Positions 23,982 to 35,190 of a stretch of 64,000 bases of DNA are shown here, piece by piece (the first letter of the stretch is position 1; each line of letters starts with the position of its first letter). The notes under the pieces were generated by a model that worked only from the letters and a program-made list of their open reading frames with translations, was not told the DNA's origin and ran no database searches. Location: NCBI GenBank assembly GCA_035048485.1, contig CM068590.1:18092774-18156773 (forward strand), in the 5' to 3' direction. Origin of the DNA: Pteria penguin (taxonomy: Eukaryota; Mollusca; Bivalvia; Pterioida; Pteriidae). The position numbers and the translations under genes are program-made.

Positions 23982-24720
23982 ATGAGCCCGTCGTAGACGG
24001 ACGTATTATGGTATGGCGTTGTGAGTCCGTGGGTCTGTCCGTAAGTTGTTAACACGATACAGACCATACCGTTTAGGTTAGAACTTTCAAACTTGGTACA
24101 CATTTCTTTTGGCATGAGGACGAACCTCATAGATTTTCAAAATCAAGGTCAAAAGTCAAGATCATTTTTGGTGCAAAAATAGCAAATTATTTAGAATGCA
24201 ATTTGTAAACAAGGTACAGATCAAATTGTTTAAACTTTGCACACTTGCTTCTTATGACTCGAGAATGAAACATGATAATTTTCAAGGCCATATCTGTAAG
24301 GTCAAGGTCACAGTGCTTATGTCAAATTCTTGTCCAGACTATAACTTTTTACACCTTGCATGTATTTAAATAATATTTCAAAGAATTGTTGCTCAGGACC
24401 CAAGGGTGTGTCATGACCTGACTTATAGATCATATCTGCAAGTTCAAGATCAGAATGCATATGATGGGTTAATATGTGTCCGGGCCATAACTTTTTACAC
24501 CTAGCATGAATTTCAATAATATTTCACAAAATTGTCGCCCAGGACCCAAGGGTGTATCTTGACCTTGAATCAATGATATATTTGCAAGGTCAAGGCCACA
24601 CTGCATATGATGGGAAAATGTTTCACAGAATTGTTGGCAAAGGGAAAAATGTTTCCATACTTTCAAATTTCATCCCTTTAAACTAAGCGACGGGCGTATT
24701 GTACCTCGCTAGGCGTTGCT
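23982..24720 (+). repeat. Dispersed repeat, plus-strand copy
   Basis: Contains CGTCGTAGACGGACGTATTA, then AGGTCAAAAGTCAAG and AATAGCAAATT. The reverse complement of 30650-31026 matches it block by block. The distal part carries three decayed copies of a unit with GTCAAGGTCAC and CATAACTTTTTACACCT. Element type unknown and non-coding. Confidence 0.75.
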
Positions 24721-26902
24721 CTTGTCTTTTACCACACATCATATTTCTTCTTCAAAATGACCATGAATATAGGAATGTCGTGTAATTCGAAACTTTTAAA
24801 TTTGTTTATATAACAAAGTATGTTTAAGAAAATGTATTCATACTTAACATGTAGACACCTAACGAGAAAAAGCTTATGTCATTATAAGAACTAGCAGAGG
24901 TGAAATAGGTGTGTCCTTGAAATAAAGATCATATTTTGGAGTTCTGATTCACTTTTTTTTTTACAACAAAACATAGAAGGAAAATGTCATTTTGCCTAAT
25001 GTCTGAGCCTAGACTCCGGTTTCCACATTCTTAAACCTTAAAACATGTTCTGTTTTATTTAGATATCCTTCATTTCTTCGGATCAAAATCTGAAGGACAG
25101 TCAAATTTCGACTTTTATTCAGATCAGCAACGCCATATTTCATGTGCAGGACAAAGTAGTTTTGAGTATTTTGCATTTGGTCTGTTTGTTTGTCATGATT
25201 TTTGGAATTTGGTTTTTAAATAAGAATTGTTGCCACCAAGGGTATGATTTGTCTCATAAACTCGTTTTGTTTATGCCAAAGAATGGTGTCAAGTTATATT
25301 TTTGTGACGGATGAAAAAAAAGCTTTATACCCCAAAATTAGCATACATTACTGCTATTGATTCGATTAGCAGAATTTCGCTATGCAGTCCATTGTCGTGT
25401 TTTGAAATGTTTATATAGATGTTTGAGGTGTCTTTCTGGTAAAATATGTGAGCGATAAACTTTGTGGTCCAGTCAATGTCCATCAAGAGTCGTGTTGACC
25501 TAATTGTCTGAAGTCTAGCTCTGATTGTCAATGTAGTTTTGAACCTCTGTTAATTCTTGTTTAGGATCCTGGTCACGGCATGTGGGAAATTCATTCAAAA
25601 TACATGTCCCATGATGATTAGTTTTCTGCAGGAAGGTGAGTTTTCTGTCGAGGTTCGAATCCCGCTCGGGTCAAAAAGGATTTTCGCCGATGTGCCTGCC
25701 CAATTTTGCAAATGTCTTCCGACTACTCTGGTATCCTTCGCCAAACAAAAATCAGAGGGGGCATTCGTTTCCTACAATCATATTTTTAATTTGAGCTTGG
25801 ATTTGTGCTACGATCTGGAATCATACTCAGATAAGTTAATTCAAATTTATTTGTAGTATACAACGATGCCAAAACATCCTACCTTATGAATTCTTTCCAT
25901 ATTTTTAAATTTCTTAAAATTCTGAAGTTTTCTCACTTTTCTTCAGAAAAGTACCAATCTGGGAATTTTTTTCCAATTTCCCGAAGGGGATGGACTCACA
26001 GAATGTAAATTTACATATATTAATCAAAATCGAAAATAGAAATATTTTGGTCTAATTTCAGGTGGGTCGCATACCGCCCCCTCTTTATTCATACATGCAG
26101 GTGTATATTATAATAACGACCAAATTAGTGTGGTGTCACGAAGTCCTCCGAACCTTTCGAGAGATCGCGCCACCTGCTGGATCAAGTTCAGTTTTAAACC
26201 ATGACTAGACATAATAAGTATCGTTTTTCTTTTCGCTATACGTAACGTTTCGCAATGCTGACTGTGGGGGAAAACCGGTTTTGAGACATGAAAGAAAAAC
26301 ACCCTGTCTAATGATTAATGACCCCTCTGTGATTTATAAAAAGATGTATTTCTGCATATTTTGCTCGGACTTGTGTTGAAATGCAGTCAGTTATGTCAGT
26401 CTAATGGTGTGACGAAATTTATAGTTTGGTAAGGCGACAAACGTAAAATTATATCCCCAAAAAAATCGTTATAGTATAGGCGTTACCACATATCTCTCTG
26501 GTAAAAAAATCCATGAAACAGATTAATCAAACAGTGAAGCACGTACTTGAAAAAAACTAAAAATGAAAAAAAAAAATGGAGAGAGGCTCTTCTTTTATAG
26601 CGCAGTACTTTGATAAGTTCTATAGGTCAGATGCAAAATTTATCTCGATATTTCAGAGAATCTTAATTAAAACACTATCCCCATCCCATATCCTCTTTAA
26701 TATCATAACAATACCCCTACCTGCATATAAAAATCTGTAGACTTTAGATGGGATCAGTAGGAATCAAGTTGTAGATTTGTTGGTTCAACAGTGTTACAGT
26801 CAAATGGCACCAAAGAAGCAATTATCCAATATTAATATAAAACGGTTATCATATAGGATTCGATCTCGGATCGCTAATACTGAAAGTTACAGTGACTTAT
26901 CT
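24721..26902. other. Intergenic, one box-B remnant
   Basis: GAGGTTCGAATCCCGCTCGG near 25650 is an isolated B-box-like SINE remnant. No gene supported. Confidence 0.35.
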
Positions 26903-27106
26903 CAGTGGCGAATCCAGGATTTCCGAAAAAAAGGGGGGGGCGCACATGTGAAAGTCAAGTATAAGCCAACATACTCAGCCATTTTCGGTGTCAAATCCGG
27001 AGTTTTACTCATATTATTTGAATGTTTTCAATCTTAATATCATTCATATATGCCTTGTAAATTTATGGCGGAAAAAAGGGGACGGGCCCTTCTAAACTCG
27101 CCACTG
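26903..27106 (+). mobile_element. CAGTGGCG short element, subfamily A
   Basis: Starts CAGTGGCGAATCCAGGATTT and ends CTAAACTCGCCACTG, its approximate reverse complement. A poly-A then poly-G run follows the left end, and TCAGCCATTTTCGGTG lies in the centre. Family relatives are at 33112, 38594, 47156 and 63234. No clear target duplication was found. Confidence 0.75.
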
Positions 27107-28422
27107 TTTCTTTCCAAATTTAAAGCCATTAGAGGATGGTGTAGATACATCAAATGTATATTACTTCTTTACATGCAAACGAAGTCAGAAAAACGTGATA
27201 ACTGTTCTACTTTAAAACTGATGTAAGTATCTGTAATGCAATGTCAACTGGCAAAAAATTGAACACAGAACATTAATCTATCTAAAAGATCATACCTTTA
27301 AGCAGATTTATATGCACTTTTGTACAAAAAAGATAAAATCTGAAAGAGGATGTCGTTAACATGCGCCCAAAAACATATTTTGATAGATCTCTTGGCGATA
27401 GTGTGTACTCTTCAGGTCGTTCACTCTTACAAATGTGTTTGAAATAATTCAAAACTTTTAAAATGAAAAAAAGTAGAGGGCAAATGTGTTAATTTCCATT
27501 TGATATTTTTTATTCTAAAACTATCTTTATTGAGTGGCAGCCGGAGATTTGATCCTTGTCAAACGGGCAATAAATCGATATTCGTGCCTCTTAGGAGATT
27601 GGCAATCTATCTTTTCTTATATCGCGACATTATAATTGTATATTTATGATAAATATGATATATTCAGTTGTCAATAAGAATAAACAATACTGCGATTGCA
27701 GACAGAGAACTGAGCAGAAGAAACAAACATGATCTCGGTTTCTTGTACATTTTTACAATACGAATGAACAAACACTGTAGACGACGGGACAGAAATAAAA
27801 AAAAAAAATAAAGAAATTAATAACTATAGTTAAAACAAATTTGAAACATGAACAGACGTAAAACTTTGACGTGGTTTACCATAATTGTACTTTTTGCACT
27901 TATCATCTTTTCATGGAAAAACATATGCTATATTGGCTTTCGTTTCTTAGAAATCAAACAAAATATGATACGACATTTTATAAAAATGGAAGTTGTAGAA
28001 ATAAAATTATATATATATAAGGCCCTCAACGTGGATCGCTTAATTTCTGAAAACATATTAAAATTCGGTTAAGAGATTTCAGACAGGTATATATTTCATA
28101 TGTTACATAGAAAACGTTTACTCAGGTGATGCACTGTCTAGGTCGGTGTGAACGCAACACGTTATATGTGTGCTCGACATCATATAAAAATTACTATTAA
28201 TAGTATATTTTTCACTACGTGCTCTTAGAATAAAGCTTTAATACCATTGTCATATAAGCGTGACACATCATTAATGTCTTCATAATTTGTGGGACTAATC
28301 AAATACTGATCAATATATGATGGTGTCACAAACAGTATATACGTCAAATGTTGACCTATGTATTATATTATGTTTTATTGTATTATATTAAAAATCTATA
28401 TTTATATTATATTATAAAATTT
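27107..28422. other. Intergenic, one doubtful small frame
   Basis: A 74-codon plus-strand frame (27848-28072) has a hydrophobic stretch near its start, like a signal anchor. It has no supporting exon structure and is not called. Confidence 0.35.
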
Positions 28423-28838
28423 CTATGCAATGCATCAGGCACCATATACTTGAAATAATCGTGTAGTAACGTAAAGCAATAATCAGCTTATCAATCATTC
28501 AAATTTGTTGTGTTACATGGTAATAATAATGATGATAATATTATTATATTATATTATATTATATTATATTATATTATATTATATTATATTATATTATATT
28601 ATATTATATTATATTATATTATATTATATTATATTATGTTTTGTGGCTCAGTGGATGATGTGTTCGACTACCGCCGATTGTACACGATAGGCATGGTACG
28701 TAAAAAATCCCTCACTGCCTCGGGAGGGTCCATTACAAAAGTATAAATTTCTTTGCAATGCATCAGGCAGATGTCGTCACCATATACATGAAATAATCGT
28801 GGAGTGACGCAAAACAATAATCAATCAATCATTCAAAT
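28423..28838 (+). repeat. SINE 3' ends flanking a pentanucleotide array
   Basis: A type 1 SINE 3' end (28423-28500) and a longer SINE fragment (28638-28838) enclose a perfect (TATTA)n array at 28548-28637. The sequence after each SINE tail (CAATCATTCAAAT followed by TTGTGTTA) is also shared. So the two SINE ends arose by a local duplication rather than as separate insertions. Confidence 0.75.
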
Positions 28839-28854
28839 ATATTGTGTTATATGC

Positions 28855-29015
28855 CACTACTACAACTACTAGTACTACTACTACTACTACTATAACTAGT
28901 ACTACCACTACCATCACTACTACCACTACTATTACTACCACCACCACCACTATTACTACTACTGCTACTACCACTAGCAGTGTAGTAGTAGTAGCAGTAG
29001 TAGTAGTAGTAGAGG
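28855..29015. repeat. Triplet repeat, CTA arm then TAG arm
   Basis: A degenerate (CTA)n/(ACC)n run at 28855-28978 is followed by (GTA)n at 28980-29015. The two can pair as a hairpin. Confidence 0.85.
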
Positions 29016-30649
29016 GGCAGTAGTATCACTCTGGACTTTAAATTTGAGGACTCGGGTTCGATTTCGTCTGTCGGTTTGGATTTTTCTAGGGTGATTATAA
29101 TGGGAAGGCATGTTGCAGTAGTTAAGCAATTGGCTTCAAATCCTGACAATCATGGCCCGACATTTGTCGTATTACCATATCTGTCTGGGACAGGGCCCAT
29201 CCCCTCCCCTCCTCTCCAATTTTTGTTTTGAATCATGAATCTGGCTTCTACTTTTTCTATAGCAGCAGGTACACTTATATAGGAGTGCAATTCGTGGCAT
29301 GACATTTGTCGGTCATTGCAACACCCCACCCGTTTATACGGCATTCCATGATCTGAATATGACAGCACTCATCGTGGTTTCATTTCAGTTTCATTATATC
29401 CTTGTAGTTGCTCAAAGGTGATTTAAAATGGCTAAAACCTCCTTCACTTTTTCTTTCATTTGATTTTGCTAAAATTTTGAACTTCTTTTCCCAATTGGGA
29501 TTTGACTCTTGTCTCAACTAAACTGGCAAAGAGTGAAGCATATAAATTGAATGTACTATAGTAAAACAACGTTATGAAGCGCTTGCCCTTTGACTGCAGC
29601 CCCAACGACACTCTGAATACACCTTCATAAATTTCCTTTCCTAAGGGTCAAAACGAGAAATTCCTCACGTGGTGTAATAATGAGGCGAAAATCAATTAAG
29701 GACTTCCCCATTACCTACACTGAGTGTTGTAGGTAAAAGGCGTCCTGTTAATAACTTAATGCTGAACTGGTTAACAAGCCTCGTTTAACCCCCGATAATT
29801 TGAAGGTTATAGATGAAGCCAATGGTCCACGTCAAAATGCAATTTGAAATACATTATAGACCTGTCTACTTTATCCTCTAAGTAGGAGAGACAAGATACG
29901 AGCATAAATCACGATACTGCATCAGTAGAGAGCCCATACAAAACTATTATGGTTTTAGTGAGTAGGGGGCTGGGCGAAGTCCAAAAGGTTTTGGCATAAA
30001 TTGAAAAAAAGTATTGAGTTCTAATAGATAGGTATAAGAAGTACATCAAAAGGCGTGTCTGGGGGGATATAAACACTATAAAATGTATCGCAGTCTTCAA
30101 AATCTTTTATCACAGTGTGATCACTTGAAATGGTAGGAGGTCGCTTCCCCTCATATCGCGTGCTACGCCTATGCAGTCTTCAGCCGTGTACAAATGTGCC
30201 CAGATAGCGAGTATCAAGTAAAAAGAAGTTTCGAATCGAGACCTTATATTATTTATGACCGTGCACCTGCACAGGACAAGATGTCTACAAGTAAATATCT
30301 GGCTTTTACATTTAAAATTACTATAATTTTACTACAAATTAAGGAATTTCGATGAAATCTTTAAAATTGCACTTTATTCGAAATCGCCTCCGAAGTAATG
30401 CATAAATGAAATAAAGAAATGAAAGAAAGGAGTGTCTTTGTAAAGGAAAATTTTTGAAGCAGGAGGGATTAACTAGCGGTTTTAAGGACCTCAAATAATT
30501 TACTTTGTCCGAATTAGGTTACTGTAATACAGTCACACGAGACAGTTATGACACGCCGTTGGGTCCTGGACAACAATTCTATGATATTAATCAGATCCAT
30601 GCGAGGTGTGAAACGTTATGGCCTGTACATGGATCTAACTGACATTTGC
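29016..30649. other. Intergenic, one B-box remnant
   Basis: ACTCGGGTTCGATTTC near 29050 is a probable SINE-head remnant. No gene seen. Confidence 0.35.
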
Positions 30650-31026
30650 ATTGTGACCTTGACCATGCAGATATAACCGTGAAAATCAATAGAGTTCATC
30701 CTTCAGTATTAAGAAGTAAGTGTGCAAAGTTTAAAAGTTCTAGCATAAACAGTTTCGTGTACTTTGTTTACAAGTTGCATTCTTAAAAAATTTGCTATTT
30801 TTGTCCCCAAAATGACCTTGACTTTTGACCTTGATATTGAAAAGCTATAAGGTTCGTCTGCATGCCATAGGAAATGAGTGTTTGAAAGTTTTAGCCTAAA
30901 TGGCATGATCTGTATCCTGTTGACAGTGTGTGTACAGACCCCAGGATCCAAGGACACACGATGCCATACCATAATACGTGCGTCTACGACACACGATGCC
31001 ATACCATAATACGTGCGTCTACGACG
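30650..31026 (-). repeat. Dispersed repeat, minus-strand copy
   Basis: Reverse-complement relative of 23982-24250, sharing TTGACTTTTGACCTTGAT, TTTGCTATTTTTG and the CCATACCATAATACG end. That end is tandemly duplicated here (ACACGATGCCATACCATAAT occurs twice, about 36 bp apart). Confidence 0.75.
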
Positions 31027-31164
31027 GGTGTTTAATAAAAAAATAATAATAATAATACATGAATATTTGCATACTACAATTCTAATGAATGACTACGCAG
31101 AGAACAGAGTTATCTAGGTGGTTTATAATTATGGGTAATTATAATTATGTTAGAAAATCGTTGA

Positions 31165-31282
31165 AAGTGACGTAAAACACCACGCAGCAACCAAAAAAAA
31201 AAAAAAAAAATAAAAAAATAAAATAAAATAAAATAAAAAATAAAACCCCAATAATAATAATAATAATAATAAAAAAGACAAA

Positions 31283-31340
<58 letters not shown>

Positions 31341-31391
31341 AAACAAAAAAAAAAAAAAAAACAAAAACCCAAAACAAAACATAAAAAAAAA
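31165..31391 (+). repeat. SINE type 2 3' end with long A-rich tail
   Basis: CGTTGAAAGTGACGTAAAAC and ACACCACGCAGCAACC match the type 2 SINE 3' end. An A-rich tract of about 200 bp with (AAT)n and (AAAT)n interruptions follows. Poly-Phe frames on the minus strand are artefacts. Confidence 0.7.
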
Positions 31392-31699
31392 ACTGATTCC
31401 AGAGGAAAAGCATAAAAAAATCACTGTTAGATATTTTTAATGCCATTAACAGGGACTCAACAGCAGAGTGTTTGGTTTGACCTCCAAAGAATGACTATAC
31501 TGTATCTAGGCAACACGCGTAAACCACTGTCACCTTGTTACGAGTTAGAGCTACGACAGCTGGCAAGTTATCCCCGCCGGAACTTTCACGAGTTATTTAG
31601 TTTCTGGTGCTGGGGATACATATTTTGCATATTCGACTCCTGTCCCGGTTCTATTCCACATCGCTCTAGTTCTCCTCCACATTGATACGCGGGTAATAA
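31392..31699. other. Spacer, nothing recognised
   Basis: No gene or repeat recognised between the A-rich tract and the foldback element. Confidence 0.4.
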
Positions 31700-32292
31700 G
31701 GTGACCATCTGATATTCCGAAGGCCCAATAATCCGAAGACCCGATAATCCGAAAGTCCGACAGCCTGATAGCCCGAAGGTTCGATAGGCCGGATGCCCGT
31801 TAATCTGAAAGCCCGATTGTCCGAAATGCCTGCACTTTAAAACTGAAAAGGCCGAATAGTCCGAAGATCCGATAGTCCAAAGACCCAATACACCGGGGGT
31901 CTTATACTCCGAAAGCCCGAAAAATTGAAGGCTCGATATTTCGAAGACACAATAGTCCGAAGGTCCAGTAAATCGAAGGTCCGATAGTCCGAAGGACTGA
32001 TTGTCTGAAAATCATGATAATAATGCGTGTGTAAGTAATAAAAACAACTACACTTAACTAGTCACAAATTTGACCAGTAGGTCTTTCCTGGAACAATCGG
32101 GTGTTAGGACTATAGAACCTTCAGTGTATCGTGCGTTCGGACTATAGAACATTCAGTGTATCGGGCGTTCGGACTATCGGACTTCCAACCTTCGGACCAT
32201 CGGGCCTTGGGACTTTTGTGTTTTCAGACTAACGGGTCTTGGGACTATTGGACTTTCAGACTATTGGACCTTCAGAATATCATGTGGTCACC
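31700..32292. mobile_element. Foldback element with minisatellite arms
   Basis: The ends are inverted: GGTGACCATCTGATATTC at the left, and GAATATCATGTGGTCACC at the right. The left arm (to about 32010) is a degenerate tandem array of a roughly 10-14-bp unit of the type TCCGAAGRYCCGATAG. The right arm (about 32095-32280) is the complementary version (TCGGACTATCGGRC). Inverted arms built from short tandem subrepeats recall the FB (Drosophila) and TU (sea urchin) foldback elements by structure only. A non-repetitive centre of about 80 bp separates the arms. No transposase frame is present. Confidence 0.82.
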
Positions 32293-33111
32293 GCGCAATG
32301 TGATAATCTTCATTTTAGAACGAGTTTCCAACGTGTACGATTTGTGTCTACTATCCAAAATTAGGATCTAGGGTATTTCTATTTAAACCCATTTCTTCAT
32401 TTCTCACTTCAGTGCCGTAGGAAGCATTTCAAATGTATGAGGGATACCTTGAATCTAGTTTTGTATGGTAACGCGATAAAATTTTTGTGCATATGATTGG
32501 CCAAAAAGTAGGTGGGGGGGAGGGGGGGGGGAGGTTCCTACGGACCTGTATTTGATAGTATTGATCTCTCCGGTCCTAGACTACTCACTGTTATCATGAT
32601 AAACACTGAATAAAAAAGTATATTTAGCCGTAAAATCCGTAGACCCAGATCTCGATGAGTGCGTGTGATTGCAAATTAGTATAAAAAGAAAGACAACTCG
32701 ATATAATTTGCAGAGATTATTTGTAAATATTCGATTTTAATACACGAATTTCTTTCTTTCGCGATTAAGTTTTTCCAGGTTTTCAGTTCTAATGCTTTGA
32801 CAATTCAAGGTCTTGTTTACGACGTTTAGATTAAGCGAGAGACTTTGGGAAAAAAGTGAACAAATAAAAATAATAAACAAAATCAAAACATAAAATCAAA
32901 GGGATCTGGGGCTTGTTTTATCGAAGATCTTGCGACAAATCGTAAATATATGATAGCACAGTAAATGTACGTATTTGCAGAAATGATGGATGTTTTGTTT
33001 GTAGTTTTCCATGAGAACAGTATTTCTTTTAGAGTATTCAAGAAAAACTTTAATTAATTCATGTGTCCAAACTTTGCGATTTGTCGTATGTTATTCAGTA
33101 AAACAGACCGT
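32293..33111. other. Intergenic with a G-rich run
   Basis: A near-homopurine GGTGGGGGGGAGGGGGGG run lies at about 32512-32534. No gene seen. Confidence 0.4.
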
Positions 33112-33361
33112 GTGGCGGATCTAGAGGAGGGGGGGGGGGGAAGAGAGAGATTGGGGGGGATCGGAGTCCCATGCCCACCTACTTTTTCACCACAAATATA
33201 TGTCATATATAGATGATAAGGTTGAAAACACTCAAATAATATGAGTAAAACTCCGGATTTGGCATCCAAAATGACTGAGTATTTTGGCTAAATGACTTCC
33301 ACATGTGCTACCTCCCCCACCCCCATCCCCACGTTTTCCGGAAATCCTGAATCCGTCATTG
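33112..33361 (-). mobile_element. CAGTGGCG short element, minus copy
   Basis: On the minus strand it starts ATGACGGATTCAGGATTTCC, runs through a G-rich stretch and CTCAGTCATTTTGGATGCC, and ends near TAGATCCGCCAC. It shares the CCGGAGTTTTACTCATATTA block with the copy at 26903. Non-coding. Confidence 0.72.
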
Positions 33362-33675
33362 AGGCCCCAGCTGATCAGTATACCTATGAGGAATCAATAT
33401 AGATTTTGAACATACACAGCTTTTCTCGTTACTGTAGAAAAACATAAGTCTTAAAAGTTTCTTTTTATCATGTTAAACAAAAACGAAGTATGTCAAAATC
33501 TGAATTTGACTCGGATGTTTTCTTATCCGTTCATTTCTTCTTGTTGACATTAGCTTTGTACCCTTAATGACATAATGTATGCTGCATCAGGAACAGCGCA
33601 GAATGAAAAAAAAGTTTCACTTCATAAGAAGCAATGAGATTTACATGTAAACACGGGTGACACTGAGGTAGCAAT

Positions 33676-34400
33676 CTGTTATTCATTCATTCATTCATTC
33701 ATTCATTCATTCATTCAGTCATTCGTTCTTTATTTCCCCTTTGTCAGAAATTAGTATATATTATGACATATGTATACATAAGCATGTTTACAAACAGTAT
33801 GGGTTTAAACATCAGTCAAAGAATACATTGTATATAGAATTGAAAAGGAAAGGAACAACACAGTAACGGACATATATACCAAGATACGTGTAAATGTACA
33901 TGCACATACACATGTACATATATACCGTGTAGTTTAAGTATGTATATATAAGTATACGCCAATTAAAATGCACATGACGTCATAAAGTATAATGCTGAAA
34001 TGAGGAATCAGATGTCTATATAAGGGAAACTCTAGAGGGTGACAATGCGGAGGAATACAGATCAGAGGCAGATTCAAGTAACTTATAGTTACAGTATCTA
34101 AAGTTGTTGTAGGTAGCAATATCGAAGTGTGGGTTTACAAATTTCCCAAGAATGATAAGAAATAAGTCACTCTCAGAAAGGGAAAGACGTTCTGTGTATA
34201 ACTCAGTACTGGAGTTTTCTCTGATACTGCACCACCAAGTGTGTCGGATATTACAAGTAAAAGAGCATACACAGCAAGCATGTTCATGTACGTCAGAGTA
34301 CTGCGCGTGACAGAAAGGACATACAGACGGATTTTTTTCGAGCTGGTTGGCATAGGATACTTGTACAACGTTTTGCGATAGTTATATCAGTAGAAGACAA
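33676..34400 (-). mobile_element. Probable 3' end of a non-LTR retrotransposon
   Basis: A minus-strand frame ending near 34044 contains CPFCHAQYSDVHEHACCVC, a Cys/His knuckle of the kind found after the reverse transcriptase in many animal LINEs. It is followed by about 330 bp without a frame and then by (GAAT)n (33676-33718), the kind of microsatellite tail seen on CR1/L2-type LINEs. The body upstream of about 34400 is missing, consistent with 5' truncation. No reverse transcriptase motif is present, so the call rests on the C-terminal knuckle and the tail. It could instead be a host zinc-knuckle exon. Confidence 0.5.
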
Positions 34401-34487
34401 CCGATTAAATCAAATTTCGTATGGTTGGTATTGACTCGATGAAGAGATACCGATAAATTTCTCAAAGTCGGGGTCAGTAGACACAAA

Positions 34488-35190
34488 GGGGCGTGGTCAC
34501 AAAATCTTGTTCCCTCTTCTTTTCTGAAGGTATATGTCCCAGAGACCTAATTATGGTCTCATCATGTTTGGTATGTGATGTAGTTGTGCATGTATAATTT
34601 TGGTCTGGTCCGGACCCCCTGGGGTCCCAAAAAGGGGCGTGGTCCCAAAATCTTGTTCCCTCATTTTCTCTTAAGGTATATATCCTAGAGACCTAATTAT
34701 GGTCTCATTTTGTTGGATAGGTGGTGTAGTTGTGCATGTGCAATTTTGGTCCGGTCCAGACCCCCTGGGACCCCACAAAGGGGCGTGGTCCCAAAATCTT
34801 GTTCCCTCTTCTTTTCTGAAGGTATATGTCCCAGAGACCTAATTATAGTCTCATCATGATTGATATGTGATGTAGTTGTGCATGTATAAGTTTGGTCCAG
34901 TCCGGACCCCCTTGGGTCCCACAAAGGGGTGTGGTCCCAAAATCTTGTTCCCTCTTTTTCTTTGAAAGTATATAGCCTAGAGACCTAATTATGGTCTCCT
35001 TTTGTTGGATAGGTGGTGTAATTGTGCATGTGCAATTTTGGACCAGTTCGGACCCCCTGGGGTCCCACAAAGGGGCGTGGTCCCAAAATCTTGTTCCCAC
35101 TTCTTCTCTTATTGTATATGTCTGTGAGACTTAATTATGATCTCATCATGTTTGGTAGGTGGTCTAGTTGTGCATGTGCAATACAAAACA
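34488..35190. repeat. 146-bp tandem repeat, alternating A/B variants
   Basis: Four full units and part of a fifth start with GGGGCGTGGTC at 34488, 34634, 34780, 34926 and 35072, an exact 146-bp step each time. Units 1 and 3 share CTTTTCTGAAGGTATATGTC and GTATGTGATG. Units 2 and 4 share GTTGGATAGGTGGTG and TGTGCATGTGCAATTTTGG. The array is therefore a dimeric (292-bp) higher-order repeat. Frames within it are by-products. Confidence 0.9.

Noticed and set aside
27848..28072. 74-codon frame with an N-terminal hydrophobic segment, possible type II membrane protein
   Set aside because: Only the hydrophobic stretch supports it. There is no conserved domain, no exon context and the composition matches the surrounding AT-rich DNA.
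31110..31446. Phe-rich minus-strand frames
   Set aside because: Poly-A tract following a SINE 3' end, read in reverse.
34488..35190. CRISPR-like or coding repeat array
   Set aside because: Direct 146-bp tandem units without spacers, in a eukaryotic context. Frames inside are shadows of the repeat.
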